DNA from: JAEZHK01 sp040768845
GTDB taxonomy: Bacteria; Bacillota; Clostridia; Christensenellales; Aristaeellaceae
Length of the DNA stretch: 64,000 nucleotides
Reading direction: 5' to 3'
Assembly (NCBI GenBank): GCA_040768845.1
Contig: JAXGME010000002.1
Location: 1-64,000, forward strand
Position numbers and translations under genes: made by a program. The stretch's first letter is position 1. Each line of letters opens with the position of its first letter. The notes beneath the pieces were generated by a model. It searched no databases. It was not told the DNA's origin and saw only the letters and a list, made by a program, of their open reading frames with translations. Below are positions 41,662 through 49,043 of the stretch, piece by piece.

Positions 41662-43110
41662 ATGGATCAGATCACCTTTGCCGGCGGCAGGCAGCTTCCC
41701 CTCGAGATGCACAAGGTGCGCATCGTGCAAAAGCTCAACCTCCCGCCCGTGGAGCGCAGGCTCGAGGCCATCGCGGAGGCCGGCAACAACACCTTCCTGC
41801 TCAAGAACCGGGACATCTTCCTGGACATGCTCACCGACAGCGGCGTCAACGCCATGAGCGACAACCAGCTGGCCGCCATGATGGTCGCCGACGACAGCTA
41901 CGCCGGCAGCGCCACCTTCACGCGGCTGGAAGCCGCGGTCAACCGCCTGTTCGCCACCAACTACCTGCTGCCCGCCCACCAGGGCCGCGCCTGCGAGCAC
42001 ATCCTGGCGCAGACCTTTGTGAGGCCCGGCAGCGTCATCCCGATGAACTACCACTTCACCACCCCCAAGGCCCACATCACGCGCCTGGGCGGCCGGGTGG
42101 AGGAGCTGGTCATCGAGGAGGGCCTCAAGGTCGTGAGCAAGCATCCCTTCAAGGGCAATTTTGACCTCGCGCGGCTCCGGGCGCTCATCGAAAGGGAGGG
42201 TGCCGCCAACATCCCCTTCATCCGGCTGGAGGCGGGCACCAACCTCATCGGCGGGCAGCCCTTCTCGCTGGAGAACGCGCTGGCCGTCGCCGACATCGCC
42301 AAAGAATTCGGGATCCTCACGGTGCTGGACGCCTCGCTCTGGCAGGACAACCTGTACTTCATCAAAAAGCGGGAGGCCGCCTGCCGCGATTTGTCCACGC
42401 TGGAGATCACCCACCGGCTCGCGGAGCGGATGGACATCATCTACTTCTCCGCGCGGAAGCTGGGCTTCGCCCGGGGCGGCGGCATCTGCATGCGGGACAG
42501 GGCGCTGCGCGACCGGATGATGGAACTGGTGCCCATGTTCGAAGGCTTCCTCACCTACGGCGGCATGAGCGTGCGCGAAATGGAAGCCATCGCCGTCGGG
42601 CTGGAGGAGACGCTGGACGAGAGCGTGATCTCCCAGGGCCCGCAGTTCATCGAGTACATGTGCAATGAGCTGCAAAAGCGCGGCGTGCCGGTCATCACCC
42701 CGCCGGGCGGCCTCGGCTGCCACCTGGACGCGATGCGCTTTCTCGCCCACATTCCGCAGAGCGAATACCCCGCGGCGGCCCTGGCCTCGGCGCTGTACAT
42801 CGCCGGCGGCATCCGCGGCATGGAGCGCGGCACCGTGTCCGAGCAGCGCGAGCCCGACGGCAGCGAGCGCCTGTCCGAAATGGAGCTTTTGCGCCTGGCC
42901 ATGCCCCGGCGCGTATTCACCCTGTCCCAGGTGGAGTACGCCATCGACCGCATTGCCTGGCTGTACGAAAACCGGGCGCTGGTGGGCGGGCTCACCTTCG
43001 TCGAGGAGCCCGCCACGCTGCGCTTTTTCTTCGGCCGCCTCGCGCCCCTGGGCGACTGGCAGCATCGGCTGGCCGCAAAATTCCGGGCCGATCTGGGCGA
43101 CAGCCTGTAA
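41662..43110 (+). CDS. Tyrosine phenol-lyase-like beta-eliminating lyase
   Basis: A 482-residue PLP enzyme of the tryptophanase/tyrosine phenol-lyase family: NNTFLLKNRDIFLDMLTDSG, NAMSDNQLAAMMVADDSYAG, PAHQGRACEHIL, IGGQPFSLENA. It keeps MER in GIRGMERGTVS, where phenol-lyases have their specificity Arg and tryptophanases do not. It is divergent near PLP: SARKLGFARGG replaces the usual SGKKD, and DASL replaces DATR. Phenol-lyases split Tyr to phenol, pyruvate and ammonia, reversibly. The Tyr T-box supports a link to tyrosine. The ATG at 41662 follows AAGGAGG at 11 bases. Confidence 0.85.
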   Translation: MDQITFAGGRQLPLEMHKVRIVQKLNLPPVERRLEAIAEAGNNTFLLKNRDIFLDMLTDSGVNAMSDNQLAAMMVADDSYAGSATFTRLEAAVNRLFATNYLLPAHQGRACEHILAQTFVRPGSVIPMNYHFTTPKAHITRLGGRVEELVIEEGLKVVSKHPFKGNFDLARLRALIEREGAANIPFIRLEAGTNLIGGQPFSLENALAVADIAKEFGILTVLDASLWQDNLYFIKKREAACRDLSTLEITHRLAERMDIIYFSARKLGFARGGGICMRDRALRDRMMELVPMFEGFLTYGGMSVREMEAIAVGLEETLDESVISQGPQFIEYMCNELQKRGVPVITPPGGLGCHLDAMRFLAHIPQSEYPAAALASALYIAGGIRGMERGTVSEQREPDGSERLSEMELLRLAMPRRVFTLSQVEYAIDRIAWLYENRALVGGLTFVEEPATLRFFFGRLAPLGDWQHRLAAKFRADLGDSL

Positions 43111-43117
43111 TAGGCTC

Positions 43118-43149
43118 GGCGGAGCCGGGAAGATTTTCCCGGCCCCGCC
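43118..43149. terminator. Bidirectional terminator after the lyase gene
   Basis: GGCGGAGCCGGGAA and TTCCCGGCCCCGCC (one mismatch) form a stem around GATTT, between convergent genes. Confidence 0.65.
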
Positions 43150-43153
43150 GCGT

Positions 43154-43792
43154 TCAGCCTTCCGTGAAGTAGACGAGTCCGCCCCGCATGCGGGTGGACA
43201 GGTACCACATCCTGAGATCAAAGCAAATCTCCCGGCCCTCGTCGCTGGCGCAGGCCGCGAGGCCGCCCTCGCCGATGTCCGCGCCGGTGATGGTGATCCA
43301 ATGCCAGCCCTGGAGGCTTTTCACCCGACCGCGGGTCAGGTTGAGAAAGGCCACGGGGCAGTCCGACGCAAGGCCCGCGCGCACAAACCCCGCCATTTCG
43401 TCCGCCGGCGCGCGGTCCCGCGCCCTGTTTCCGCGGACCTCGAAGGCGTGGGCCGTCAGCGAAACGCCCCGGCTTCGGGCAAATTCCTCCACGCCGAGGG
43501 CGAACATCTCCGGCCGGTTCAGCCCCATGCTTCCCGGGGTGACGAAGCGGTACACCGCCTCCATGTGGGCGGTAAAGCGATCCCTGCGCATGTCGTCCCC
43601 TTCGTACAGCGCCCGGAGGCGCGGCCGGGTCAGCGCCAGGTATGCCGTCACGTTGGCCGCCGCCGTGGGGCCGCACCCGGCCCTTTTCTGCCACTCCTGG
43701 GCGTACCACGCCTGATCGCCGCCAAAGCCGGCGCACCCGCCCGCCTCATCCGGGATCATCAGGATATCCGGCCGAAGCACCGAAACGAACAT
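43154..43792 (-). CDS. C39-like cysteine peptidase-fold protein
   Basis: A 212-residue protein, no signal peptide. A papain/C39-like triad can be placed in order: Cys in AGCGPTAAANVTAYL (about residue 35), His in GWHWITITGAD and Asp in FDLRMWYL or CASDEG. Such proteins occur as stand-alone 'C39-like' hydrolases of unknown role in Clostridia. GAGGGTG precedes the ATG at 43792. It faces the lyase gene across a terminator. Substrate unknown. Confidence 0.7.
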   Translation of the reverse strand: MFVSVLRPDILMIPDEAGGCAGFGGDQAWYAQEWQKRAGCGPTAAANVTAYLALTRPRLRALYEGDDMRRDRFTAHMEAVYRFVTPGSMGLNRPEMFALGVEEFARSRGVSLTAHAFEVRGNRARDRAPADEMAGFVRAGLASDCPVAFLNLTRGRVKSLQGWHWITITGADIGEGGLAACASDEGREICFDLRMWYLSTRMRGGLVYFTEG

Positions 43793-44003
43793 ACGCACCC
43801 TCGCCGCCCGTGTATTTTTCCGGCGCAGCCGCCTTCGCGGCCCCGCGCCCCGTGGGTATATACCCCGTTTGCCCCGCCGCGCAACACGCCGCGGAGGGAA
43901 AGGCGCTGTCTGTCGCATTTCCAACAGACCGGGCTACGGGGGCCGTGCTATACTGCGTGCGGGGCGTTTCGCCCCGGCAAAATGCGACGGGAGGTCGGTC
44001 CCC

Positions 44004-44321
44004 ATGGTCGAACAGGCATATCCGCTGGCCGTCACGGACGAAAGGTCCGTCCGCAAGGTGATCCTCGACGAGAACATCCACTACATCCACATGGTGTTTC
44101 CAAAGGGCGACGGTCTGCCCGAGCACCTGTCCAATTCCACCGTGTATATGACGGTGGTCCGGGGCCGGCTTTCGATCGGCCTTGACGACCAGCCGGTCCG
44201 CGCCCATGCCGCCGGAACGGTGCTGAAGATCCCGGTTCATACGAAGATGAACGTGCGAAACCTGGACGAAGGCGTCCTCGAGCTGATCGTCGTCAAAGCG
44301 CCTGCGCCCCGGGCGTCATAG
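44004..44321 (+). CDS. Small cupin-domain protein
   Basis: A 105-residue single-domain beta-barrel. The cupin motif 1 region reads HMVFPKGDGLPEHLSNSTVY, then GRLSIGLDDQPVRAHAAGTV and KIPVHTKMNVRN for motif 2. The metal-binding His set is incomplete. GAGGT precedes the ATG at 44004. Its last six bases overlap, tail to tail, the end of the nucleotidyltransferase gene. Likely a small-ligand or metal-binding protein; role unknown. Confidence 0.8.
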   Translation: MVEQAYPLAVTDERSVRKVILDENIHYIHMVFPKGDGLPEHLSNSTVYMTVVRGRLSIGLDDQPVRAHAAGTVLKIPVHTKMNVRNLDEGVLELIVVKAPAPRAS

Positions 44322-44879
44322 GCACCCCTCCGGGCCTTTCAGCAGGGCTTCGATCCGCTTCCGGACGGACGCGGGCAGGCTCTGGCCGAGCGCCCGCTCC
44401 AGAAGGCGCGGGCTTTTGACGCCTTTCCGCGCGAAGTGCGCCTCGATCCGCGCGGCCTTCTCCGCCTTCTCCGGGATCAACTGGTAGGCGACGAACCAGT
44501 CCTCCAGCGCCGCCAGCGGGATGCGCGCGCCCCCGATCCACCGGCGCTCCCCCACGGACAGCGCGTCAAAGGGGTATTCGTAGCGGCCCCGATCGTGGAC
44601 GATGGCAAACCCCGCCAGCATGTCCACATCAACGCCGTCGACGCAAAATCTCCGGAACCGCCTTGTGGCGTAGCGCCCGGAGGGCTCGACCGGGACGGCC
44701 CGTCCCAGCGCATCCAGCGCCCGCTCCGCCCGGTCGGCATCCCCGACGGCCACGAGAATGTCAATGTCCCGCGGATCATCCGCCAGGCCGTGCTGGGCCA
44801 AAAGCAGCGACGCCCCCACCGCCCACAGCACGCCTTCGCCGTCCAGCGCCCTTCCGATTTTGCGCAGGGTTTCCAGCAT
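44316..44879 (-). CDS. Nucleotidyltransferase-fold protein (MNT/AbiEii-like)
   Basis: A 187-residue protein with a minimal nucleotidyltransferase active site: LWAVGASLLLAQHGL, then DDPRDIDILVAVGD (DxD metal pair near 40-46) and VDGVDVDMLAGF (third Asp). A helical C-terminus follows (PEKAEKAARIEAHFARKGVK). GGAGGGG lies seven bases before the ATG at 44879. It could be a stand-alone transferase or the toxin-like half of a system; no HEPN or AbiEi partner is adjacent. Confidence 0.75.
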   Translation of the reverse strand: MLETLRKIGRALDGEGVLWAVGASLLLAQHGLADDPRDIDILVAVGDADRAERALDALGRAVPVEPSGRYATRRFRRFCVDGVDVDMLAGFAIVHDRGRYEYPFDALSVGERRWIGGARIPLAALEDWFVAYQLIPEKAEKAARIEAHFARKGVKSPRLLERALGQSLPASVRKRIEALLKGPEGCL

Positions 44880-44990
44880 GCGCACCCCTCCTCCCCCCCG
44901 CCGCGCCCCGCGCGCGGCACCATTATACCACAAACGCCCCGGCGGCGCGATTCACGCGGCCCGAACCGGTTGAAAAACACACGGAACCAT

Positions 44991-45018
44991 TTGATTTTCC
45001 GGGGTTTTTTGGTATAAT
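44991..45018 (+). promoter_or_regulatory. Promoter of mscL
   Basis: TTGATT (44991-44996), 16 bases and TATAAT (45013-45018) lie 37 bases before the start codon. Confidence 0.75.
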
Positions 45019-45055
45019 ATGGCCGGAAGGAACAAAAGCGTGGGAGGGAATTGTC

Positions 45056-45463
45056 ATGTGGAAGGAATTCAAGGAATTCGCGTTCAAGGGCAACGTGGTG
45101 GATATGGCGGTTGGCGTGATGATCGGCGCGGCCTTTGGCAAGATTGTGACCTCGCTGGTGGACAACATCTTCACCCCGATCCTGTCGCTGATCATCGGCA
45201 AGGTCAATTTTTCGGCGCTGGCGGTCAAGTTTGGCGAAGGCGACGCGGCGTTCTCGTTGAATTACGGTCTGTTCATCCAGTCCGTCATTGACTTTCTCGT
45301 CATCGCGTTCTGCATTTTTCTGTTCGTCAAGCTGATCTCAAAGCTGAAAAAGCCCGCGCCCGCAGTACCCTCCGCGCCGGCGCGCAAGTGCCCCTACTGC
45401 ATGGGCGAGATCGATCCGGCCGCCACGCGCTGCCCGCACTGTACCTCGCAGCTCGGCGCCTGA
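45056..45463 (+). CDS. mscL: Large-conductance mechanosensitive channel with C-terminal zinc ribbon
   Basis: A 135-residue channel. MscL hallmarks: FKEFAFKGNVVDMAVGVMIG (amphipathic helix and TM1), SLVDNIFTPILSLIIG, and FIQSVIDFLVIAFCIFLFVK (TM2). The usual cytosolic helix is replaced or followed by a zinc ribbon with Cys112, 115, 126 and 129 (CPYC and CPHC). It should open under osmotic downshock. GGGAGGG precedes the ATG at 45056. Confidence 0.95.
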   Translation: MWKEFKEFAFKGNVVDMAVGVMIGAAFGKIVTSLVDNIFTPILSLIIGKVNFSALAVKFGEGDAAFSLNYGLFIQSVIDFLVIAFCIFLFVKLISKLKKPAPAVPSAPARKCPYCMGEIDPAATRCPHCTSQLGA

Positions 45464-45501
45464 CGCTCCGAACGATTTAACGGGAGTTTACGCAATTGTC
45501 G

Positions 45502-45530
45502 TTGACAGGCCCGTTGATGCAACCTATACT
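45502..45530 (+). promoter_or_regulatory. Promoter of the malate operon leader
   Basis: TTGACA (45502-45507), 17 bases and TATACT (45525-45530), leaving a leader of about 107 bases. Confidence 0.9.
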
Positions 45531-45536
45531 GAGAAG

Positions 45537-45605
45537 TGTGCTGATCTGCTTCCAGAGATTTTGAGACGGGATGCAACGACAGGTTTCGTTGTTTACCGTC
45601 TTTTT
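45537..45605 (+). promoter_or_regulatory. Leader attenuator before the Ldh2-family gene
   Basis: AGACGG (45564-45569) pairs with CCGTCT (45596-45601), with CAACGA/TCGTTG inside, followed by TTTTTCTCT. This is an intrinsic terminator ahead of the coding region. The 30-base segment upstream matches no riboswitch class I know. Confidence 0.6.
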
Positions 45606-45643
45606 CTCTGCGGCCGGAATTTGCGATCGAAGGAGGAACCCTC

Positions 45644-46753
45644 ATGGAAACCAGACCCTACGTGTCCTGGGACCTGATGAACAGCTTTCTGATCGACGCC
45701 TTCAAGGGCTACGGCGTGCCGGAAGCCGACGCCGCCATCTGCGCGGACGTGCTGCTGGAGAGCGACCGCCGCGGCATTGAAAGCCATGGCTGCAACCGCT
45801 TCAAGCCCATCTACATCGACCGCATCGTGGACGGCATTCAAAACCCGGTGACCAGGATCGACGTTCTGAAGGAAACCGCCACCACCGCCGTGCTGGACGC
45901 GAATGACGGCATGGGCATGGTCGCCAGCCACAGGGCCATGGAGATGGCCATTGAAAAGGCGAAGAAATACGGCATGGGTATGGTCGCGGTCCGCAATTCC
46001 ACCCACTACGGCATCGCCGGCTACTGGGCGACGATGGCCACCAAGGCCGGCATGATCGGCATGACCGGCACCAACGCGCGCCCCTCCATCGCGCCCACCT
46101 TCGGCGTGGAGAACATGCTGGGCACCAACCCCCTCACCGTGGGCTTTCCGACGGACGAGGCCTTCCCCTTCATGCTGGACTGCGCCACCTCCATCACCCA
46201 GCGCGGCAAGATCGAATACTACGCCCGCGCGGGCAAGGATACGCCGGCGGGCATGGTCATCGGCCGCGACGGCAGCGCGCTGACCGACAGCAAGCAGATT
46301 CTCAAGGACCTGACCAGCGGCCACGCCGCGCTGGCGCCGCTGGGCGGCATCGGCGAAGACCTGGCCGGCTACAAGGGCTACGGCTACGCGACGGTGGTCG
46401 AGGTTTTGTCCGCGGCGCTGCAGGCGGGCAGCTTCCTGAAGGCGCTTACCGGCGTCGACAAGGACGGCAAGAAGATGCCCTACCACCTGGGCCACTGGTT
46501 CCTGGTCATCGATCCCGAGGCGTTTATGGGCCTCGAGTCCTTCAAAAAGACCTGCGGCGACATCCTGCGCGAGCTGCGCGCCTCCACCAAGGCCCCCGGC
46601 GAGGAGCGCATCTACACCGCCGGAGAAAAGGAATACCTGGTGTGGCTGGAGCGCAAGGACAAGGGTGTGCCCATCTCCGAGCCGGTGCAAAAGGAGATCC
46701 TCGCGGTCCGCGACAGGCTGGGCCTGCCCTACAAGTTCCCCTTCGAAAAGTAA
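45644..46753 (+). CDS. Malate/L-lactate dehydrogenase, Ldh2 family
   Basis: A 369-residue NAD(P)-dependent 2-hydroxyacid dehydrogenase of the Ldh2/MDH2 fold, unrelated to classic MDH. Family motifs: SDRRGIESHGCNRF (catalytic His region), VAVRNSTHYGIAGYWA, GTNPLTVGFPTDE, ALAPLGGIGEDLAGYKGYG. Substrates in the family include malate, lactate, sulfolactate and ureidoglycolate. Malic enzyme 31 bases downstream favours malate. GAAGGAGG precedes the ATG. Expression is probably attenuated in the leader. Confidence 0.92.
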   Translation: METRPYVSWDLMNSFLIDAFKGYGVPEADAAICADVLLESDRRGIESHGCNRFKPIYIDRIVDGIQNPVTRIDVLKETATTAVLDANDGMGMVASHRAMEMAIEKAKKYGMGMVAVRNSTHYGIAGYWATMATKAGMIGMTGTNARPSIAPTFGVENMLGTNPLTVGFPTDEAFPFMLDCATSITQRGKIEYYARAGKDTPAGMVIGRDGSALTDSKQILKDLTSGHAALAPLGGIGEDLAGYKGYGYATVVEVLSAALQAGSFLKALTGVDKDGKKMPYHLGHWFLVIDPEAFMGLESFKKTCGDILRELRASTKAPGEERIYTAGEKEYLVWLERKDKGVPISEPVQKEILAVRDRLGLPYKFPFEK

Positions 46754-46784
46754 CTTCGATAAAATAGTAAAGAGGTGTGCTGTC

Positions 46785-47960
46785 ATGGATTACGCAAAGG
46801 AGTCCCTGCGCCTGCACGGCGAATGGAAGGGCAAAATCGAGGTCGTGACCCGCGTTCCCACCGACACGAAGCAGGATCTGTCGCTGGCCTACACCCCGGG
46901 CGTGGCCCAGCCCTGCCTGGAGATTCAGAAGGACGTGGACAAGAGCTATGAGCTCACCCGCCGCTGGAACATGTGCGCCGTCGTGACCGACGGCACCGCG
47001 GTGCTGGGCCTGGGCGACATCGGCCCCGAGGCCGGCATGCCGGTCATGGAGGGCAAGTGCGTGCTGTTCAAGGCCTTCGGCGATGTGGACGCCTTCCCGC
47101 TTTGCATTAAGTCCAAGGACGTGGACGACATCGTCAACACCGTGTACCTGCTCTCCGGCTCCTTCGGCGGCATCAACCTGGAGGACATCTCCGCGCCGCG
47201 CTGCTTTGAGATCGAGAAGAAGCTGAAGGAAAAGTGTGACATCCCGATCTTCCACGACGACCAGCACGGCACCGCCATCGTCACGCTGGCGGGCCTGGTC
47301 AACGCGCTGCGCGTGGTGGGCAAAAAGAAGGAGGACGTCAAGCTGGTGATCAACGGCGCGGGCGCCGCGGCCATCTCGATCACGAAGCTGCTGCTGTCCG
47401 ACGGCTTCAAAGACGTCGTCCTCTGCGACCGCAAGGGCATCATCTACGAAGGCCGCCCGGAAGGCATGAACGCCATCAAGGAGGAAATGGCCAAGGTCAC
47501 CAACCTCAAAAAGGTCAAGGGCTCCCTGGCCGACGCGCTCAAGGGCGCGGACGTGTTCATCGGCGTGTCCGCCCCCAAGATGGTCACCACCGAAATGGTC
47601 ACGGCCATGGCGAAGGACGCCATCGTATTCGCCTGCGCCAACCCCACGCCGGAGATCTTCCCCGACGAGGCCAAGGCGGGCGGCGCGAAGGTCATCGCCA
47701 CCGGCCGCAGCGACTACCCCAACCAGATCAACAACGTCCTGGCCTTCCCCGGCGTGTTCCGCGGCACCTTTGACGTGCGCGCCTCGGACATCAACGACCA
47801 GATGAAGCTGGCCGCCGCCTACGCGCTGGCGGGCCTCATCGAGGAGAAGGACCTGAACCCGGAGTACATCATCCCCGCGCCCTTTGATCCGAGCGTCCGC
47901 GACACCGTGGCCAAGGCCGTCGCCAAGGCCGCCCGGGATTCCGGCGTGGCCCGGATCTGA
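46785..47960 (+). CDS. NAD(P)-dependent malic enzyme
   Basis: A 391-residue short bacterial malic enzyme: LSLAYTPGVAQPCLEI, TDGTAVLGLGDIGPEAGMPV, GKCVLFKAFGDVDAFPL, FHDDQHGTAIVTLAGL (metal site), LVINGAGAAAISI (NAD(P) loop), NPTPEIFPDEA. It converts malate to pyruvate and CO2. AAAGAGGTG precedes the ATG. It forms an operon with the Ldh2 gene and ends at a strong terminator. Together they interconvert malate, oxaloacetate and pyruvate. Confidence 0.96.
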   Translation: MDYAKESLRLHGEWKGKIEVVTRVPTDTKQDLSLAYTPGVAQPCLEIQKDVDKSYELTRRWNMCAVVTDGTAVLGLGDIGPEAGMPVMEGKCVLFKAFGDVDAFPLCIKSKDVDDIVNTVYLLSGSFGGINLEDISAPRCFEIEKKLKEKCDIPIFHDDQHGTAIVTLAGLVNALRVVGKKKEDVKLVINGAGAAAISITKLLLSDGFKDVVLCDRKGIIYEGRPEGMNAIKEEMAKVTNLKKVKGSLADALKGADVFIGVSAPKMVTTEMVTAMAKDAIVFACANPTPEIFPDEAKAGGAKVIATGRSDYPNQINNVLAFPGVFRGTFDVRASDINDQMKLAAAYALAGLIEEKDLNPEYIIPAPFDPSVRDTVAKAVAKAARDSGVARI

Positions 47961-47974
47961 TCCCCCTCAAACCC

Positions 47975-48009
47975 AGCGCCCCCGGCCAAATGGCCCGGGG
48001 CGCTTTTTA
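47975..48009 (+). terminator. Terminator after malic enzyme
   Basis: AGCGCCCCCGGCCA, loop AA and TGGCCCGGGGCGCT (one mismatch), followed by TTTT. Confidence 0.88.
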
Positions 48010-48014
48010 CGCGG

Positions 48015-48044
48015 TTGACACGCGCCCGCGCCATCGTGTATAGT
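48015..48044 (+). promoter_or_regulatory. Promoter of glpP
   Basis: TTGACA (48015-48020), 18 bases and TATAGT (48039-48044). Confidence 0.75.
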
Positions 48045-48073
48045 GAACGCGAATCAAAACGCGCGAGGGTGCC

Positions 48074-48637
48074 ATGAAGAGCATGATCGAAAGCCTGCGG
48101 GATAACCCGGTCATCGCCGCCGTCAACTCCGACGAGGGGCTGGAAGCCGCGCTTAAAAGCGACTGCGAGGTGGTTTTCCTTTTGATCGGCTCCGTGATCA
48201 CCATCGCGCACCAGGTGGCGCGGGTGCGCTCCGCGGGCAAGCGCGCCTTCGTGCACGTCGATCTCATCGACGGCTTTTCCGGGCGGGAGGTGGTGATCGA
48301 CGCGCTGAAGGGCCTGGCCGCGCCCGATGGCGTGATCTCCACCCGCCCGCCGCTGCTCCGGCGCGCCCACCAGCTGGGGCTGACCACCGTGCAGCGGGTG
48401 TTCGCCATCGATTCCAAGTCCGTGGCCAACCTCAAAAATCTGTCGGAGACCGGCAAGCCGGACTTTGTCGAAATCATGCCGGGGCTGATCCCCCGGGTAT
48501 TGCGCGTCGCCGCGGAACTGACCGGCATTCCGGTGATCGCGGGCGGGCTGATCGAGGAAAAATCGGAAGTCATCGAGGCGCTCACCGCGGGGGCGGTGGC
48601 CGTGTCCACCACCCACCAGGGCGTGTGGCGCATGTAG
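48074..48637 (+). CDS. glpP: GlpP-family glycerol-3-phosphate-responsive antiterminator
   Basis: A 187-residue protein of the GlpP fold: NPVIAAVNSDEGLEAALKSD, VVFLLIGSVITIAHQV, AFVHVDLIDGFSGREVVID, DGVISTRPPLLRRAHQLGL, DFVEIMPGLIPRVLRV, VIAGGLIEEKSEVIEAL. In Bacillus GlpP binds leader mRNA of glp genes with G3P. Here it is monocistronic and no glpFKD genes are near. The ribosome site GCGAGGGTG is modest. It probably acts on glp leaders elsewhere. Confidence 0.93.
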   Translation: MKSMIESLRDNPVIAAVNSDEGLEAALKSDCEVVFLLIGSVITIAHQVARVRSAGKRAFVHVDLIDGFSGREVVIDALKGLAAPDGVISTRPPLLRRAHQLGLTTVQRVFAIDSKSVANLKNLSETGKPDFVEIMPGLIPRVLRVAAELTGIPVIAGGLIEEKSEVIEALTAGAVAVSTTHQGVWRM

Positions 48638-48664
48638 TGAAGTGAAAATTAACTTTTATCCGGC

Positions 48665-48693
48665 TTGCCAGGGGCGGAAAAATCCGCTAGAAT
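48665..48693 (+). promoter_or_regulatory. Promoter of the second T-box leader
   Basis: TTGCCA (48665-48670), 17 bases and TAGAAT (48688-48693). Confidence 0.75.
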
Positions 48694-48699
48694 AGGTGT

Positions 48700-49003
48700 C
48701 ACAGTTTTATTTTCAAATGCGTCAGGAGCGGGGCCGATGACGCCGGATTTCTTCTCACAGAGAGCCGCGGGTGCTGAAAGGCGGCAGAAGAAACGGCATC
48801 TGCTCTCCCCGCCAGCAGCAGGCTGAACCGCGGCCGAGGGGGCGTTTCTCCCCCGGGCCCAAGTAGGCCGTGCCGGCTTCCCCCGTTACAGGGACGCGCA
48901 CTCGGGTTTTCCGGCTGCGCCAGAGGGACCGCCCCCACGGGCGGTAACGAAAGTGGTACCGCGGATGCAAGCCTCCGTCTTTCATGGGAAAGACGGAGTT
49001 TTT
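48700..49003 (+). promoter_or_regulatory. T-box leader, specifier not resolved
   Basis: The leader is of the long type with stems I, II and III: CGATGAC and GCTGAACC kink-turn halves, CACAGAGAGCCGC AG-bulge, GTAGGCCGTGCCGG with CCCCCGTTAC (stem II/pseudoknot block), then GAAAGTGGTACCGCGG as antiterminator. The bulge TGGT (48954-48957) requires a tRNA with discriminator A. The specifier loop is not cleanly foldable by eye; AUC (Ile) and others are possible. A terminator follows at 48973. Confidence 0.85.
48973..49003 (+). terminator. Terminator of the second T-box
   Basis: CTCCGTCTTTC, loop ATGG and GAAAGACGGAG form a perfect 11-bp stem, followed by TTTTTCTTTT. Confidence 0.9.
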
Positions 49004-49043
49004 CTTTTCCCAGGGCTTGAAAAAACTGCGGGAGGGCCTACTC

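Noticed and set aside
44316..44879. The nucleotidyltransferase with the cupin as a toxin-antitoxin pair
   Set aside because: The genes are convergent with overlapping ends rather than co-transcribed, and the cupin resembles no known antitoxin.
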